Below, piece by piece: positions 25,252 through 32,907 of a stretch of 64,000 nucleotides of DNA; the first letter of the stretch is position 1, and each line of letters starts with the position of its first letter. This DNA is from Streptomyces nitrosporeus. Its GTDB lineage: Bacteria > Actinomycetota > Actinomycetes > Streptomycetales > Streptomycetaceae. The stretch covers positions 6,990,001-7,054,000 of the forward strand of contig NZ_CP023702.1 in assembly GCF_008704555.1 (NCBI RefSeq), written 5' to 3'. Position numbers and translations under genes: made by a program. A model generated the notes under the pieces. It saw only the letters and a program-made list of their open reading frames with translations, had not been told where the DNA came from and did no database searches.

Positions 25252-25881
25252 ATGGAGACCAAGGAGAGTCCGCTCGCGGACAAGAAGGTCAGGATGCGGT
25301 TCAACAGGGCGATGCGGGAGAAGGGGGTGGCGGCGAAGGCTTGCGGGAAATGCTTCGTGGTGAAGGGGTACGAAGCGTTTAACCAGAACTCTACGGCGCC
25401 GGACAGTCGGCGCTCTGCGTGCAACGCTTGTCGGTCGGCCGCTAATCAGCGTCGATACGGGGAGCACGGTGAACGCCTTCGAGAGAGCGCCCGTCGCTGG
25501 TACGTGGGGAACCCTGGTTACAAGGCACGGTGGCGTAATAAAAACCCAGAACGGTATCGGGCGCTTGCCAGACACCATAGTGCTGTCCGCCGTGCCCGCA
25601 AAGCAGCCACAACCGTCATCTCTTTCACTCACGACGACATGCTTGCCGACTGGGAGGACCACGACCTCTACGGTTGCGTCTTCTGCGGTGGCCCCTTCGA
25701 GGAGATCGAGCACATCCTCCCGCTCTCCAGGGGCGGCGAACACTCCCTCGCGAACATCGTCCCGTCCTGCGTCGACTGCAACCGAGGCGCAGGAGGCAAG
25801 CACGCTCGCGACCCCTGGGAGTGGCTGGCCGAGCGCTTCCCGAACCTGGCGCCACTCCTACTCGACGTCGACGAGGCTTAA
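25252..25881 (+). CDS. HNH endonuclease
   Basis: 209 residues. A basic N-terminus carries a zinc pair (CGKCFVVKGYEAFNQN...CNAC). The C-terminal HNH domain has YGCVFCGGPFEEIEHILPLSRGGEHSLANIVPSCVDCNRGAGGK, with the EH catalytic pair, Asn and Cys ligands. Bounded by terminators on both sides, so an independent unit, possibly a mobile homing nuclease. Confidence 0.87.
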   Translation: METKESPLADKKVRMRFNRAMREKGVAAKACGKCFVVKGYEAFNQNSTAPDSRRSACNACRSAANQRRYGEHGERLRESARRWYVGNPGYKARWRNKNPERYRALARHHSAVRRARKAATTVISFTHDDMLADWEDHDLYGCVFCGGPFEEIEHILPLSRGGEHSLANIVPSCVDCNRGAGGKHARDPWEWLAERFPNLAPLLLDVDEA

Positions 25882-25922
25882 CGCAGCCTTACCTCTAGGT
25901 AAAACTTCACACCGCGCACCCG

Positions 25923-25963
25923 GGCCCCGTACTTGCCGTAACAGGCAGGTGCGGGGCCTTTTT
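25923..25963 (+). terminator. Intrinsic terminator
   Basis: GGCCCCG (25923-25929) and CGGGGCC (25952-25958) followed by TTTTT; the loop holds a second small hairpin (CTTGCC...GGCAG). Ends the HNH unit. Confidence 0.88.
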
Positions 25964-26011
25964 GCGTTCCGCGGGGGGTGGAAACGGTACGTCTGCCGCC
26001 TACACCCTGAG

Positions 26012-26041
26012 TTGTGTCGTCCGACACACCGCCAATACCGT
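26012..26041 (+). promoter_or_regulatory. Promoter with TGTCG-N2-CGACA operator (copy 1), near-leaderless
   Basis: TTGTGT (26012-26017) and TACCGT (26036-26041) are 18 bases apart. The inverted repeat TGTCG-TC-CGACA (26015-26026) overlaps the -35 box. The start codon of the next gene comes six bases after the -10 box, so the transcript should be almost leaderless. The same arrangement recurs at 48363 and 49737. Confidence 0.65.
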
Positions 26042-26047
26042 GGCCGT

Positions 26048-26677
26048 ATGACGACCTCACCCCAGCCGCTACATGACGCGCTGGACACTCTATGGGGGCA
26101 CGTGCGCGACGCCCTCCCCGACCTCCCGGCCGCTCGGCTGGACGTCAGTACCGCTCCTCCATCCGCCACGCACGACGGCGCTAGTCGACTAGCGTGGGCC
26201 GGCGACGTGGTGACCGGTCTCGTGATCAGTGCGGAGACCCTGAAGGAAGGAGGCGCCTGCACAGTCGAAACGATCCTCCACGAGGCGGCGCACGTTCTGT
26301 GCTGGATTCGGGGAGTGCAGGAGACCACGATCCGCGGGGCGTATCACAACAGAGCCTTTCTGACGGCCGCCGAGGAGACCGGGCTCCACTGGCCGGCGGG
26401 CATGGTGCGAACAGGCGCTCGTGGATACGCCACTCCGGCACTGACCCCCGGGGCCCGCAACCGCTACGCCTCCGACATCGTCGCCCTGGACGACGTCATC
26501 CCGCGCACACTGCCGCTCCTCCCCGTCCCGGAGGCGCCAGCACGACACCGGACCCCAGACCGGCTGACGATGCAGTGCGGATGCACACCCCCGCGGAAGA
26601 TGAAGATGTCGCCCACCGTGGCTGCGCTGGGGCCGGTCACTTGCGGTGTCTGCGGGAAGCCGTTCACGACGCAGTGA
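26048..26677 (+). CDS. SprT-like zinc metalloprotease-domain protein
   Basis: 209 residues from ATG 26048, with no ribosome site, as expected for a leaderless mRNA. The motif ETILHEAAHVLCW gives an HExxH zinc site at about residue 79, followed by AYHNRAFLTAAEETGL, the SprT-type helix. The C-terminus is a CxC/CxxC zinc ribbon (CGCTPPRK...CGVCGKPF). SprT/Spartan proteins act on DNA-protein crosslinks; the phage role is unknown. A perfect copy of the dispersed palindrome sits inside the reading frame (26179-26194). Confidence 0.78.
   Translation: MTTSPQPLHDALDTLWGHVRDALPDLPAARLDVSTAPPSATHDGASRLAWAGDVVTGLVISAETLKEGGACTVETILHEAAHVLCWIRGVQETTIRGAYHNRAFLTAAEETGLHWPAGMVRTGARGYATPALTPGARNRYASDIVALDDVIPRTLPLLPVPEAPARHRTPDRLTMQCGCTPPRKMKMSPTVAALGPVTCGVCGKPFTTQ
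26179..26194. promoter_or_regulatory. Dispersed palindrome, copy 2 (inside a gene)
   Basis: CGCTAGTCGACTAGCG read in frame as part of GASRLAW of the SprT-like protein. Perfect conservation inside coding sequence, about 150 bp downstream of promoter 26012, suggests a roadblock-type binding site. Confidence 0.65.
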
Positions 26678-26763
26678 TCAAGATGAGGTAAGGGCTGGCT
26701 ACTGATAGTGCCTTGCGCTACGGTAGCCGTGCCCCCACTGTCTTGATGTCGAGAGGTCATGCC

Positions 26764-27507
26764 GTGAGCCCGAGTGAGATCGCCCGACCCGAGCGCGCTG
26801 GCGTCGAGGTCAGCGCACCTGACCTTCCGATGCTTGAGCTGGACGACATCAGGAACGAGTCGGAATCGACCCTCGTCGCTCGTGGTGCCGCATATGCACG
26901 CGAGTACGACCAGATCCAGGGCAAGTCAACGCTACTGCTGAAAAACCTCGCCATCACGCAGATCGCTCTGCGGCTCCGGTATGACGATGTGGCTGGTCGA
27001 AGTGGCCCGTACCGCGCCACAGTGGCGAGTATGTACAGCGGGCTGGGTGTGCCTGCGGACCGAATCACACAGACGCAGGCATCCGTTAGATGGCACATCA
27101 ACAACCTTCTCCGCAGGTATTTGACACCGCGAGAGCTGGAGAAGTACGACCTCCAGCCGACGTCGCTTTTGGAACGGCAGCAGGATGCCCGCCAGCTCAA
27201 CTCGGCGATCGTCAAAGCATCGAAGGCCGCCTCTGCCGTCGAAGAGTCCACCCCGAAGCCGGCTAAGAAGGCGGCAAAGGGGACGGCTCCCGAGCCTGCG
27301 TCACCCGGCCAGCCCGTCAAGGCGACGTCCGATCACCTTCGGCTTGCCGAGGTGGCGAAGGACATTGTGGGCAAAATGGACCGTACCGTCATCACCAAGC
27401 ACATGACGGACGGACAACGAGCCAAGCTGGACAAGGAGCTAGCTGCACTGGAGCGGAAGATCGCCTCCCTGCGCAAGCTGACCCATAAGCCCAGGTCAGG
27501 AGCCTGA
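26764..27507 (+). CDS. Hypothetical phage protein, possibly DNA-binding
   Basis: 247 residues from GTG 26764, with GAGAGG eight bases upstream; ATG 26746 is an alternative. The middle part (ITQIALRLRYDDVAGRSGPYRATVASMYSGL...TQTQASVRWHINNLLRRYLTPRELEKY) looks helical and could hold a helix-turn-helix. A Lys/Pro/Ala linker follows and the C-terminus is a basic coiled coil. I do not recognise the family. A promoter-like stretch lies at 26700-26730. The gene is immediately upstream of the 93-bp inverted repeat at 27556, so a role in recognising it is possible. Confidence 0.6.
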   Translation: MSPSEIARPERAGVEVSAPDLPMLELDDIRNESESTLVARGAAYAREYDQIQGKSTLLLKNLAITQIALRLRYDDVAGRSGPYRATVASMYSGLGVPADRITQTQASVRWHINNLLRRYLTPRELEKYDLQPTSLLERQQDARQLNSAIVKASKAASAVEESTPKPAKKAAKGTAPEPASPGQPVKATSDHLRLAEVAKDIVGKMDRTVITKHMTDGQRAKLDKELAALERKIASLRKLTHKPRSGA

Positions 27508-27555
27508 TCGTCGGCCGACGTCAACAGGACTCCTCCGCCTCCCCGGCGGCGAGAT

Positions 27556-27648
27556 TGACCAAAGTGACAAACTAACCCCTATTTTTCATTCTCTCTAACG
27601 CGCGTTAAGGAGAAAGGAAAATAGGGGGTTAGTTTGTCACTTTGGTCA
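27556..27648. repeat. Long inverted repeat with central palindrome; candidate origin or regulatory structure
   Basis: The left arm starts TGACCAAAGTGACAAACTAA (27556-27575) and continues CCCCTATTTT. The right arm (27619-27648) is its reverse complement except for one extra C/G and ends with TTAGTTTGTCACTTTGGTCA. The arms are about 29 bp. The centre holds the palindrome TAACGCGCGTTA (27596-27607) between pyrimidine-rich CATTCTCTC and purine-rich AAGGAGAAAGG. It is far more A+T-rich than its surroundings. The gap 27508-27774 otherwise holds only promoter-like copy 2. Confidence 0.75.
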
Positions 27649-27682
27649 TACTGGCCCGGGAGGAGGGGGCGCCAGAAGTTTC

Positions 27683-27749
27683 TAAAAGATCTTGCTCACC
27701 TCGTGCGACATCGAGGCCGATTTCCCACATAACTAAGACGTAGGGACGA
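27683..27749 (+). promoter_or_regulatory. Repeated early promoter-like element, copy 2
   Basis: TAAAAGATCTTG (27683-27694), then GTGCGACATCGAGGCCGATT from 27703, then TCCCACATAACTAAGACGTA and GGGACGA to 27749. Lies 26 bases upstream of the exonuclease gene and heads the long early operon to about 36.9 kb. Confidence 0.72.
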
Positions 27750-27774
27750 ACGGCAGCGACGACGAGGAGGCCAC

Positions 27775-28578
27775 ATGGCCGGAGTGAGCACGATCAAGCG
27801 CGGCGGGAGCCGCTTCTATGTCGACCCGGACGACGGCAGGATCAAGGTCCCGGGTGTGACGTCCATCGCGGGCATGGCCCCGAAGGACTTCCTGACGTAC
27901 TGGAACGCCAAGATCGTTGCGGAGACGGCAGTCGAGCACCGTGACACGGTCCTGAAGCTGGCGGAGCGCGATCCTGCCGGCGCCGTGGACTACCTCAAGG
28001 GCGCTCCCCGGCGGTACACGAGGGCAGCGAGCGATCTCGGGTCGGCCGCGCACGACATGTTCGAACGCCAGGCGCGTGGGGACACCATCAACCCGCGGCA
28101 CGTCCACGCGGACATCAAGCCCCACGTCCGCTGGTTCGACGAGTTCCTCCAGGAGATCCAGCCGGAGTTCCTCCACCTGGAGGAGACGGTCTGGAGCGAC
28201 GAGCACCTCTACGCCGGCAGCTTCGACGCCATCGCTCGCATCGACGGCGAGGTGGTCCTCCTGGACTGGAAGACGTCGAAGGCTGTCTACGACTCGGTGG
28301 CCCTCCAGCTCTCCGCCTACCGCTACGCGAACCGCATCATCCTCGCGGAGACCGGGGAGAGCGTCGACGTCCCGGCCATGACCGGCGGCGCCGTCCTCCA
28401 TGTCCGCCCCGAGGGTTGGCAGTTCGTTCCCGTGGAGTGCGGCGAGGAGGTGTTCCGTGCGTTCCTCGCGCTCCGGGAGGTGTTCGACTGGGAGCGCGAC
28501 GGTAAGAAGGGTGTCGTCGGCCGGCCGATCGCCAAGGGCGGGGAGCAGGAGACAGGCACGATGCGGAGGGCGGCGTGA
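27775..28578 (+). CDS. RecB/Cas4-like PD-(D/E)XK exonuclease
   Basis: 267 residues, ATG after GAGGAGGCCAC. Nuclease motifs near residue 143: YAGSFDAIARIDGEVVLLDWKTSK, giving D, then D-x-K, then VALQLSAYRYAN as the conserved QxxxY helix. Family used by phages for end resection or single-strand recombination. First gene of the early operon after promoter-like copy 2. Confidence 0.85.
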   Translation: MAGVSTIKRGGSRFYVDPDDGRIKVPGVTSIAGMAPKDFLTYWNAKIVAETAVEHRDTVLKLAERDPAGAVDYLKGAPRRYTRAASDLGSAAHDMFERQARGDTINPRHVHADIKPHVRWFDEFLQEIQPEFLHLEETVWSDEHLYAGSFDAIARIDGEVVLLDWKTSKAVYDSVALQLSAYRYANRIILAETGESVDVPAMTGGAVLHVRPEGWQFVPVECGEEVFRAFLALREVFDWERDGKKGVVGRPIAKGGEQETGTMRRAA

Positions 28579-28979
28579 GTACCTTGGGTGAGCTGTTTAC
28601 CGCCTTCAGCAACGAGCGCACACAGCACCGAGACCCCGACACCCGAGCCATCATCGACCGGCTGGAGTCGGCCGCAGAGGCGGCTGTGTGCAAGGAGAAC
28701 GAGATCGGCGGCCAGGCTCGTCAGGTCGTCGGCAACGTTGCCGTGGCGCTGGGCGTCGTCCTGGGCGACACCGGGCCGCGGATGTCGGTCTGGGATCCGG
28801 CGAACATGCGGCGGGTGGTGGGTGCTGCGGAGGCTCTCCGCAAGCGTCTCGCAGAGCTGGAGACATCCGCCGAATACTGGGGCGCCAACGCTCCTGGCGG
28901 ATCGCTGATCGACGACCTCAAGAACACCATCGTCAGCCAGGCGCGGGAGATCGCGCGACTCAAGGGGGAGAGCGCATGA
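28575..28979 (+). CDS. Hypothetical early protein
   Basis: 134 residues, GTGA overlap with the exonuclease gene. Helical, with an N-terminal segment carrying charged residues (NERTQHRDPDTRAIIDRLESAAEAA) and a C-terminal coiled coil. No motif recognised. Confidence 0.7.
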   Translation: MSTLGELFTAFSNERTQHRDPDTRAIIDRLESAAEAAVCKENEIGGQARQVVGNVAVALGVVLGDTGPRMSVWDPANMRRVVGAAEALRKRLAELETSAEYWGANAPGGSLIDDLKNTIVSQAREIARLKGESA

Positions 28980-29224
28980 CCGAGTTCAAGGTACGTCCTG
29001 GCGAAGAGCCGCACGAGGCTGCACAGCGACAGCTGCGGGCTTCTCTCATGGCGGGGCTGCTGCGGCTTGCCCTGCTTCCCGCACATGCCTTCATCCTGAT
29101 GCTTGCCGTCGGGGCACTGCACGGCCTGACGGCCACCGTCCCCGCCATCGGGTACGGAACGATGCTGCTCCTGATGGTCGGCCTGGACTACATCGCTGGC
29201 ACGATTCGCCGGCGCCGCAAGTAG
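28976..29224 (+). CDS. Small two-helix membrane protein
   Basis: 82 residues, ATGA overlap with the previous gene. A charged N-terminus (residues 1-22) is followed by hydrophobic stretches LLRLALLPAHAFILMLAVGALHG and GYGTMLLLMVGLDYIAGTI and a basic RRRRK end, giving a positive-inside hairpin. Function unknown. Confidence 0.72.
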   Translation: MTEFKVRPGEEPHEAAQRQLRASLMAGLLRLALLPAHAFILMLAVGALHGLTATVPAIGYGTMLLLMVGLDYIAGTIRRRRK

Positions 29225-29238
29225 CGCAAGGCACGCAC

Positions 29239-29263
29239 GGGGGCGTCCACACAGGGCGCCCCC
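29239..29263 (+). terminator. Intrinsic terminator
   Basis: GGGGGCG (29239-29245) pairs with CGCCCCC (29257-29263) across an 11-base loop; no strong U-tract. May only attenuate, as early genes continue. Confidence 0.65.
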
Positions 29264-29289
29264 GCTTCGGCATGGGATGAGGAGAGAAG

Positions 29290-29718
29290 ATGACCATGTA
29301 CCCGGAAGAGATGCTGAGCGAGTACAGCGACGACGGCACGATGCCGAGCAACGTCGACGCGCTGCGAGAAGCGGTGATCGGTCATCGGATCGTGAGTGCT
29401 GAGCGCACGTCGACTCCCACGTGGTGGGGCGGTTCGTCGGACGCGCTCATCATCACGCTGGACAACGGCAAGCGCGTGGAACTTCAGGACACCGACGACT
29501 GCTGTGCGTACACCGCCCTGGAGAGCTTCCTCCTGGACCCGGACAAGGTGGATCACATCATCACCGGCGTGGGCACCACGGGCGGCTTCTCGACGTGGCA
29601 CATCTACGCCGACATGGGCGACGTCCTGAAGTTGGAGGTCGGCTGGAGCAGCGGTAACCCCTTCTACTACGGCTACGGGTTCAACATCACGGTCAAGGAA
29701 CTGGAGGCTGCCGCGTGA
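29290..29718 (+). CDS. Hypothetical phage protein (DUF7448-like)
   Basis: 142 residues, ATG after GAGGAGAGAAG. Beta-rich with DALIITLDNGKRVELQDTDDCCAYTALESFL and GYGFNITVKELE, a pattern I have seen in conserved phage proteins of unknown role. Overlaps the next gene by GTGA, so it may work with the RNA ligase. Confidence 0.7.
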   Translation: MTMYPEEMLSEYSDDGTMPSNVDALREAVIGHRIVSAERTSTPTWWGGSSDALIITLDNGKRVELQDTDDCCAYTALESFLLDPDKVDHIITGVGTTGGFSTWHIYADMGDVLKLEVGWSSGNPFYYGYGFNITVKELEAAA

Positions 29719-30311
29719 GCGACTTCAACCCCGACTTCCGCGAGTGGCCCAAGACGTCGCGCCTTTTCCGCGAGATAGTGATCACGGAGAAGATCGACGG
29801 CACGAACGCCGGCCTCCACATCAGCGAGGACGGCCAGGTCGTCGCGCAGTCCCGGAAGCGCATCATCACCCCGGACAGCGACAACTACGGCTTCGCCCGT
29901 TGGGCGGCCGACAACGCCGACGAGCTGGCGTACATCCTCGGTCCGGGCCTCCACTTCGGCGAGTGGTGGGGCCGGGGGATCCAGCGGCGGTACGGGATGG
30001 ACCGGAAGGTGTTCAGCCTGTTCAACACCTCGCGGTGGCGGGAGGTTGATGAGTCCAACACGTCGCCGGAACTGCGGGCGTTGGACGCCAGCGTTGGCGC
30101 GCAGATCGACGCCGTACCGGTTCTGTACTCCGGGCAGTTCGACGAGACCGAGATCCGGCAGCAGCTCTACTACCTCCAGATGGGAGGGTCCAAGGCAGCC
30201 CCTGGGTTCATGCACCCCGAGGGCATCCGCGTGTACCACTCGCAGACCCGCAGCGTTTTCAAGGTGACTCTGGACGCGAACGACGCCGGCAAGTGGGAGG
30301 CCGCCGCATGA
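29715..30311 (+). CDS. RNA ligase family protein
   Basis: 198 residues from GTG 29715. Nucleotidyltransferase motif I ITEKIDGTNA (Lys is the adenylation site) at about residue 23, then QSRKRIITP (motif Ia/III region), HFGEWWG (motif III), HPEGIRVYH (motif IV) and VFKVTLD (motif V). All covalent catalysis motifs are present in a compact enzyme. With four tRNA genes in the phage, repair of cleaved host or phage tRNA is a reasonable role; this is inference. Confidence 0.82.
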   Translation: MSDFNPDFREWPKTSRLFREIVITEKIDGTNAGLHISEDGQVVAQSRKRIITPDSDNYGFARWAADNADELAYILGPGLHFGEWWGRGIQRRYGMDRKVFSLFNTSRWREVDESNTSPELRALDASVGAQIDAVPVLYSGQFDETEIRQQLYYLQMGGSKAAPGFMHPEGIRVYHSQTRSVFKVTLDANDAGKWEAAA

Positions 30312-30400
30312 GACACACCCTCCGCGCCACCGAAGAGGAGATGCGCTCGCCCGACTGGTGCCACTCCCACGGGTGTCATCGATCGCGGTGCCAGCACTGA
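30308..30400 (+). CDS. Cys/His-rich 30-residue peptide
   Basis: ATG overlaps the RNA ligase stop (ATGA). The C-terminal half reads CHSHGCHRSRCQH, a possible small zinc site. Ends three bases before palindrome copy 3. Too short to assign; kept because of the coupling and the clustered metal ligands. Confidence 0.45.
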   Translation: MRHTLRATEEEMRSPDWCHSHGCHRSRCQH

Positions 30401-30403
30401 CCA

Positions 30404-30419
30404 CGCTAGTCGACTAGCG
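30404..30419. promoter_or_regulatory. Dispersed palindrome, copy 3
   Basis: Perfect CGCTAGTCGACTAGCG between the RNA ligase unit and a terminator. Flanks CCA and CGA match those of copies at 42371, 47406 and 48340. Confidence 0.7.
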
Positions 30420-30430
30420 CGAACACCCTC

Positions 30431-30459
30431 AGCCTCCGGTTGCTTCGGCGCCGGGGGCT
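30431..30459 (+). terminator. Intrinsic terminator
   Basis: AGCCTCCGG (30431-30439) pairs with CCGGGGGCT (30451-30459), nine pairs with one T-G, followed by TT. It directly follows the palindrome; the same palindrome-then-terminator order is seen at 42371-42423. Confidence 0.75.
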
Positions 30460-30492
30460 TTGGGCGTGTAACCACCGAGCAGAGGAGATCAG

Positions 30493-31452
30493 ATGGCTGA
30501 CGTGATGTACGTGCCGTTCCCCCGGACGAGTTCCGCAGCCCGAGCACTGAAGAAGACTCCCGACGAGGTTGCCCGGATGACCAAGTCCGAGCGGGAGCAG
30601 CGTGTTCGCGAACTCCTTGGCCTGGCGCACTGGACCGTCGACCGGGCGCTGGAGAAGTTCTTCGTCAAGCACAGCCTGGCGGCCATGGCGGTCATGTACT
30701 CCGGCGGCAACGACTCCACCACCCTGGCGCACATATTCCGGCACCGAGCGGACATGGCGATCCACGCCAATACCGGGATCGGTATCGAGCAGACCCGTCA
30801 GTTCGTACGGGAGACCTGCGCAATGTGGGGCCTGCCTCTGATGGAGAAGAGCCCCAAGGCGAAGGACTCCTACCGACAGCAGGTTCTCGACGTCGGATTC
30901 CCCGGACCGGGACAGCACTTCAAGATGTTCCAGCGCCTCAAGGAACGGTGCCTCGAACAGGCCCGGTCGGAGGTCGTGAAGAACCCCTACCGGGAGCGGA
31001 TCCTCTTCCTTGGCGGCCGACGCCGGAGCGAGTCTGCACGGCGCTCCACCATCACGACGTGGGACCGGCACCGCTCCATGTGCTATGCGTCCCCGCTGAC
31101 GATGTGGACGAAGCTCGACCTGAATACGTACCGGCTGATGGCCGGCGACGTACCGGTCAACCAGGTCTCAGACCTGATCCACATGTCGGGTGAGTGCCTC
31201 TGCGGTGCGTTCGCGGAGAAGGACGAGCTGGACATGATCGCGGAGTGGTTCCCCGAGATTCGCGAGCAGATCGAGGAACTGGAGGCGCTGATCGCGCACC
31301 GCGAGGACATTCCCGAGCCCCGCCGTACGTGGGGATGGGGCGCCTACCGCCGGGACCTTCAGGCGATGAAGCAGCAAGGACGATTCAAGTCAGGGGCCAT
31401 GTGCGGCTCCTGCGACGACCGCGCGACAGGCGGAAAGGTGATCGCAGCATGA
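30493..31452 (+). CDS. PAPS reductase / DndC-like ATP pyrophosphatase
   Basis: 319 residues. PP-loop AVMYSGGNDSTTLAH at about residue 66 binds ATP. HANTGIGIEQTRQFVRETC follows in the family order, and FLGGRRRSESARR matches the conserved arginine region. Late cysteine pairs (GECLCGAF and MCGSC) could bind zinc or an iron-sulfur cluster. Family members activate sulfate or thiolate DNA and tRNA; no dnd partners are seen nearby, so substrate is unknown. Confidence 0.78.
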   Translation: MADVMYVPFPRTSSAARALKKTPDEVARMTKSEREQRVRELLGLAHWTVDRALEKFFVKHSLAAMAVMYSGGNDSTTLAHIFRHRADMAIHANTGIGIEQTRQFVRETCAMWGLPLMEKSPKAKDSYRQQVLDVGFPGPGQHFKMFQRLKERCLEQARSEVVKNPYRERILFLGGRRRSESARRSTITTWDRHRSMCYASPLTMWTKLDLNTYRLMAGDVPVNQVSDLIHMSGECLCGAFAEKDELDMIAEWFPEIREQIEELEALIAHREDIPEPRRTWGWGAYRRDLQAMKQQGRFKSGAMCGSCDDRATGGKVIAA

Positions 31453-31685
31453 GGCACTTCCAGACCATCCACACCGCCGACGGCTCGTCGGTGACTATCA
31501 CCCGGCGCGGGATTGAGTTCGACCTCGAAACCCGTAACGCCCGGGGCGAGACGATCTCGACCGTCGTGATGGACGAGGCTGACGTGAAGGCGCTGTTGAC
31601 GTCGGCTGGCGTGCACATCCGTGCCTTCGACGACGCGTACGACCGTGGCTACCGCGCTGGCTGGCGGGACGGGGAGGCGGCGTGA
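31449..31685 (+). CDS. Hypothetical early protein
   Basis: 78 residues, ATGA overlap. Beta-hairpin-like N-terminus (SSVTITRRGIEFDLETRNARGETISTVVM), then a helix ending in AYDRGYRAGWRDGEAA, a motif common at the ends of small phage proteins. No function known. Confidence 0.7.
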   Translation: MRHFQTIHTADGSSVTITRRGIEFDLETRNARGETISTVVMDEADVKALLTSAGVHIRAFDDAYDRGYRAGWRDGEAA

Positions 31686-31924
31686 GCGACACCTACCTTG
31701 ATGCCTCCGGCGACCAGTGGTTCTGGGACGCGGAGAACGAGGGCTACTACGTCAATGACGGGCACTACACCCGGCCGCTCGACGAGATTCGTCGGCAGTA
31801 CGGCCCCCTCCAGGTCCGCGACGCCGCCGGGCAGTGGATCCCTGAGCCCGGCTACGACGAGGAGAACCTCATTCGCCGCATCATCCGCGAGGAGTTGGAA
31901 CGCCGGTTCGGGAGGTTGAAGTGA
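31682..31924 (+). CDS. Small phiSA1p31-like protein
   Basis: 80 residues from GTG 31682. Contains DASGDQWFWDAENEGYYV and IRRQYGPLQV, the D-G-D-x-W ... YGPL-x-V pattern that recurs in proteins at 38280, 39339 and 40822. C-terminal amphipathic helix. Function unknown. Confidence 0.7.
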   Translation: MSDTYLDASGDQWFWDAENEGYYVNDGHYTRPLDEIRRQYGPLQVRDAAGQWIPEPGYDEENLIRRIIREELERRFGRLK

Positions 31925-32151
31925 TAAGCGCCCGAGAAAAGATCATAGGCCTGATTGGCGGACAAGATCCTGACGGGGGTTTGCGCCGTCTCGCGGAGGA
32001 AGTGGCGGACAAGATTCTGGCCGACCACGCTCACGAGCTGGCGGAGAGGATCCGTACCGACCGGTGCGGGGAGACGTCACCCGACGCTGAGCTGTGTCCG
32101 TGCAGTGCTGCTGCTGCCGATCTCATCGACCCGGAGGTGCCCGATGCCTGA
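31921..32151 (+). CDS. Small early protein with HEAAERIR-like module
   Basis: 76 residues from GTG 31921. Ends with ADHAHELAERIRTDR...CPCSAAAADLIDPEV. The same HE(A)AE(R/K)IR ... AAD(L/A)IDPDVE ending is found in the proteins at 32467 and 32904, so these are paralogous modules. Confidence 0.7.
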   Translation: MISAREKIIGLIGGQDPDGGLRRLAEEVADKILADHAHELAERIRTDRCGETSPDAELCPCSAAAADLIDPEVPDA

Positions 32152-32467
32152 CCTGACTCACCTGGCCGTAGGCGACGAAGCCATACTCTGCGACCAGCGC
32201 GACGAGCCCCGCCCCGTCACGATCGCGACCGTCGGTCGCCTGTACCTGACCGCTCAGGGTACCCATGGGCAGTTCCGGCGGGGCACGGGCTGGAACAAAG
32301 AGGACTACGGTGCTCGACGGCTGACCACCCGGGAAGCGCTGAGCGAGGAGGCTGAGCGGGAGCAACTGCGCATCACCATGCGCAGTAAAGGGTTGCTTCA
32401 GACGGGCGTCCCGACGTTGACGACGGACCAGCTGCGGTGCATCGTCGAGATTCTGGAGGAGAGCTGA
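32144..32467 (+). CDS. Hypothetical early protein
   Basis: 107 residues from ATG 32144, overlapping the previous gene by eight bases. SH3-like start (LAVGDEAILCDQRDEPRPVTIATVGRLYLTAQGTHGQF) and a helical charged C-terminus. Function unknown. Confidence 0.68.
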   Translation: MPDLTHLAVGDEAILCDQRDEPRPVTIATVGRLYLTAQGTHGQFRRGTGWNKEDYGARRLTTREALSEEAEREQLRITMRSKGLLQTGVPTLTTDQLRCIVEILEES

Positions 32468-32907
32468 TGGGAACCCACATCGGCCGCTCCTGGGACGGTC
32501 CCGGTCACGTCGAAGCGCTCTGTCCCTGCCCCAAGGCGCCCTGCGGCCTCGTCGACCGGGACAACACGAGTGACGCGTGCGGACAGCACCCGCCGGAGAA
32601 CATGAGGACGATCCGAACGAGTCACCGCCTGGAGGACTGCCCGGAGGTCGGGCGGGACGTGGTCGTCGCGATGAGCCGGACCATCAGGGCGCGAGAGGCG
32701 GTCGTCAAGGCGGCCGACGAGTGGGACGGCGCCTACTTTTCGTTCGAGCTGGACGACGCCATCGACGACTACCGGGCCGCCGTGGAGCACGAGGCCGCGG
32801 AACGGATTCGGAACTCCGAGCGCCTGCGGAGCTACACCGACGACCACATGGGCGACTGCAACGCAGCTGCCGACGCCATCGACCCTGACGTGGAGGAGAG
32901 CACATGA
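32467..32907 (+). CDS. Two-module early protein: Cys zinc module plus HEAAERIR module
   Basis: 146 residues from ATG 32467 (TGATG overlap). The N-terminus HIGRSWDGPGHVEALCPCPKAPCGLVD...CGQHPP...HRLEDC is homologous to the whole 63-residue protein at 33579. The C-terminus EHEAAERIRNSERL...CNAAADAIDPDVEE matches the module in 31921 and 32904. This gene is thus a fusion of two modules that also exist alone nearby. Confidence 0.72.
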   Translation: MGTHIGRSWDGPGHVEALCPCPKAPCGLVDRDNTSDACGQHPPENMRTIRTSHRLEDCPEVGRDVVVAMSRTIRAREAVVKAADEWDGAYFSFELDDAIDDYRAAVEHEAAERIRNSERLRSYTDDHMGDCNAAADAIDPDVEEST

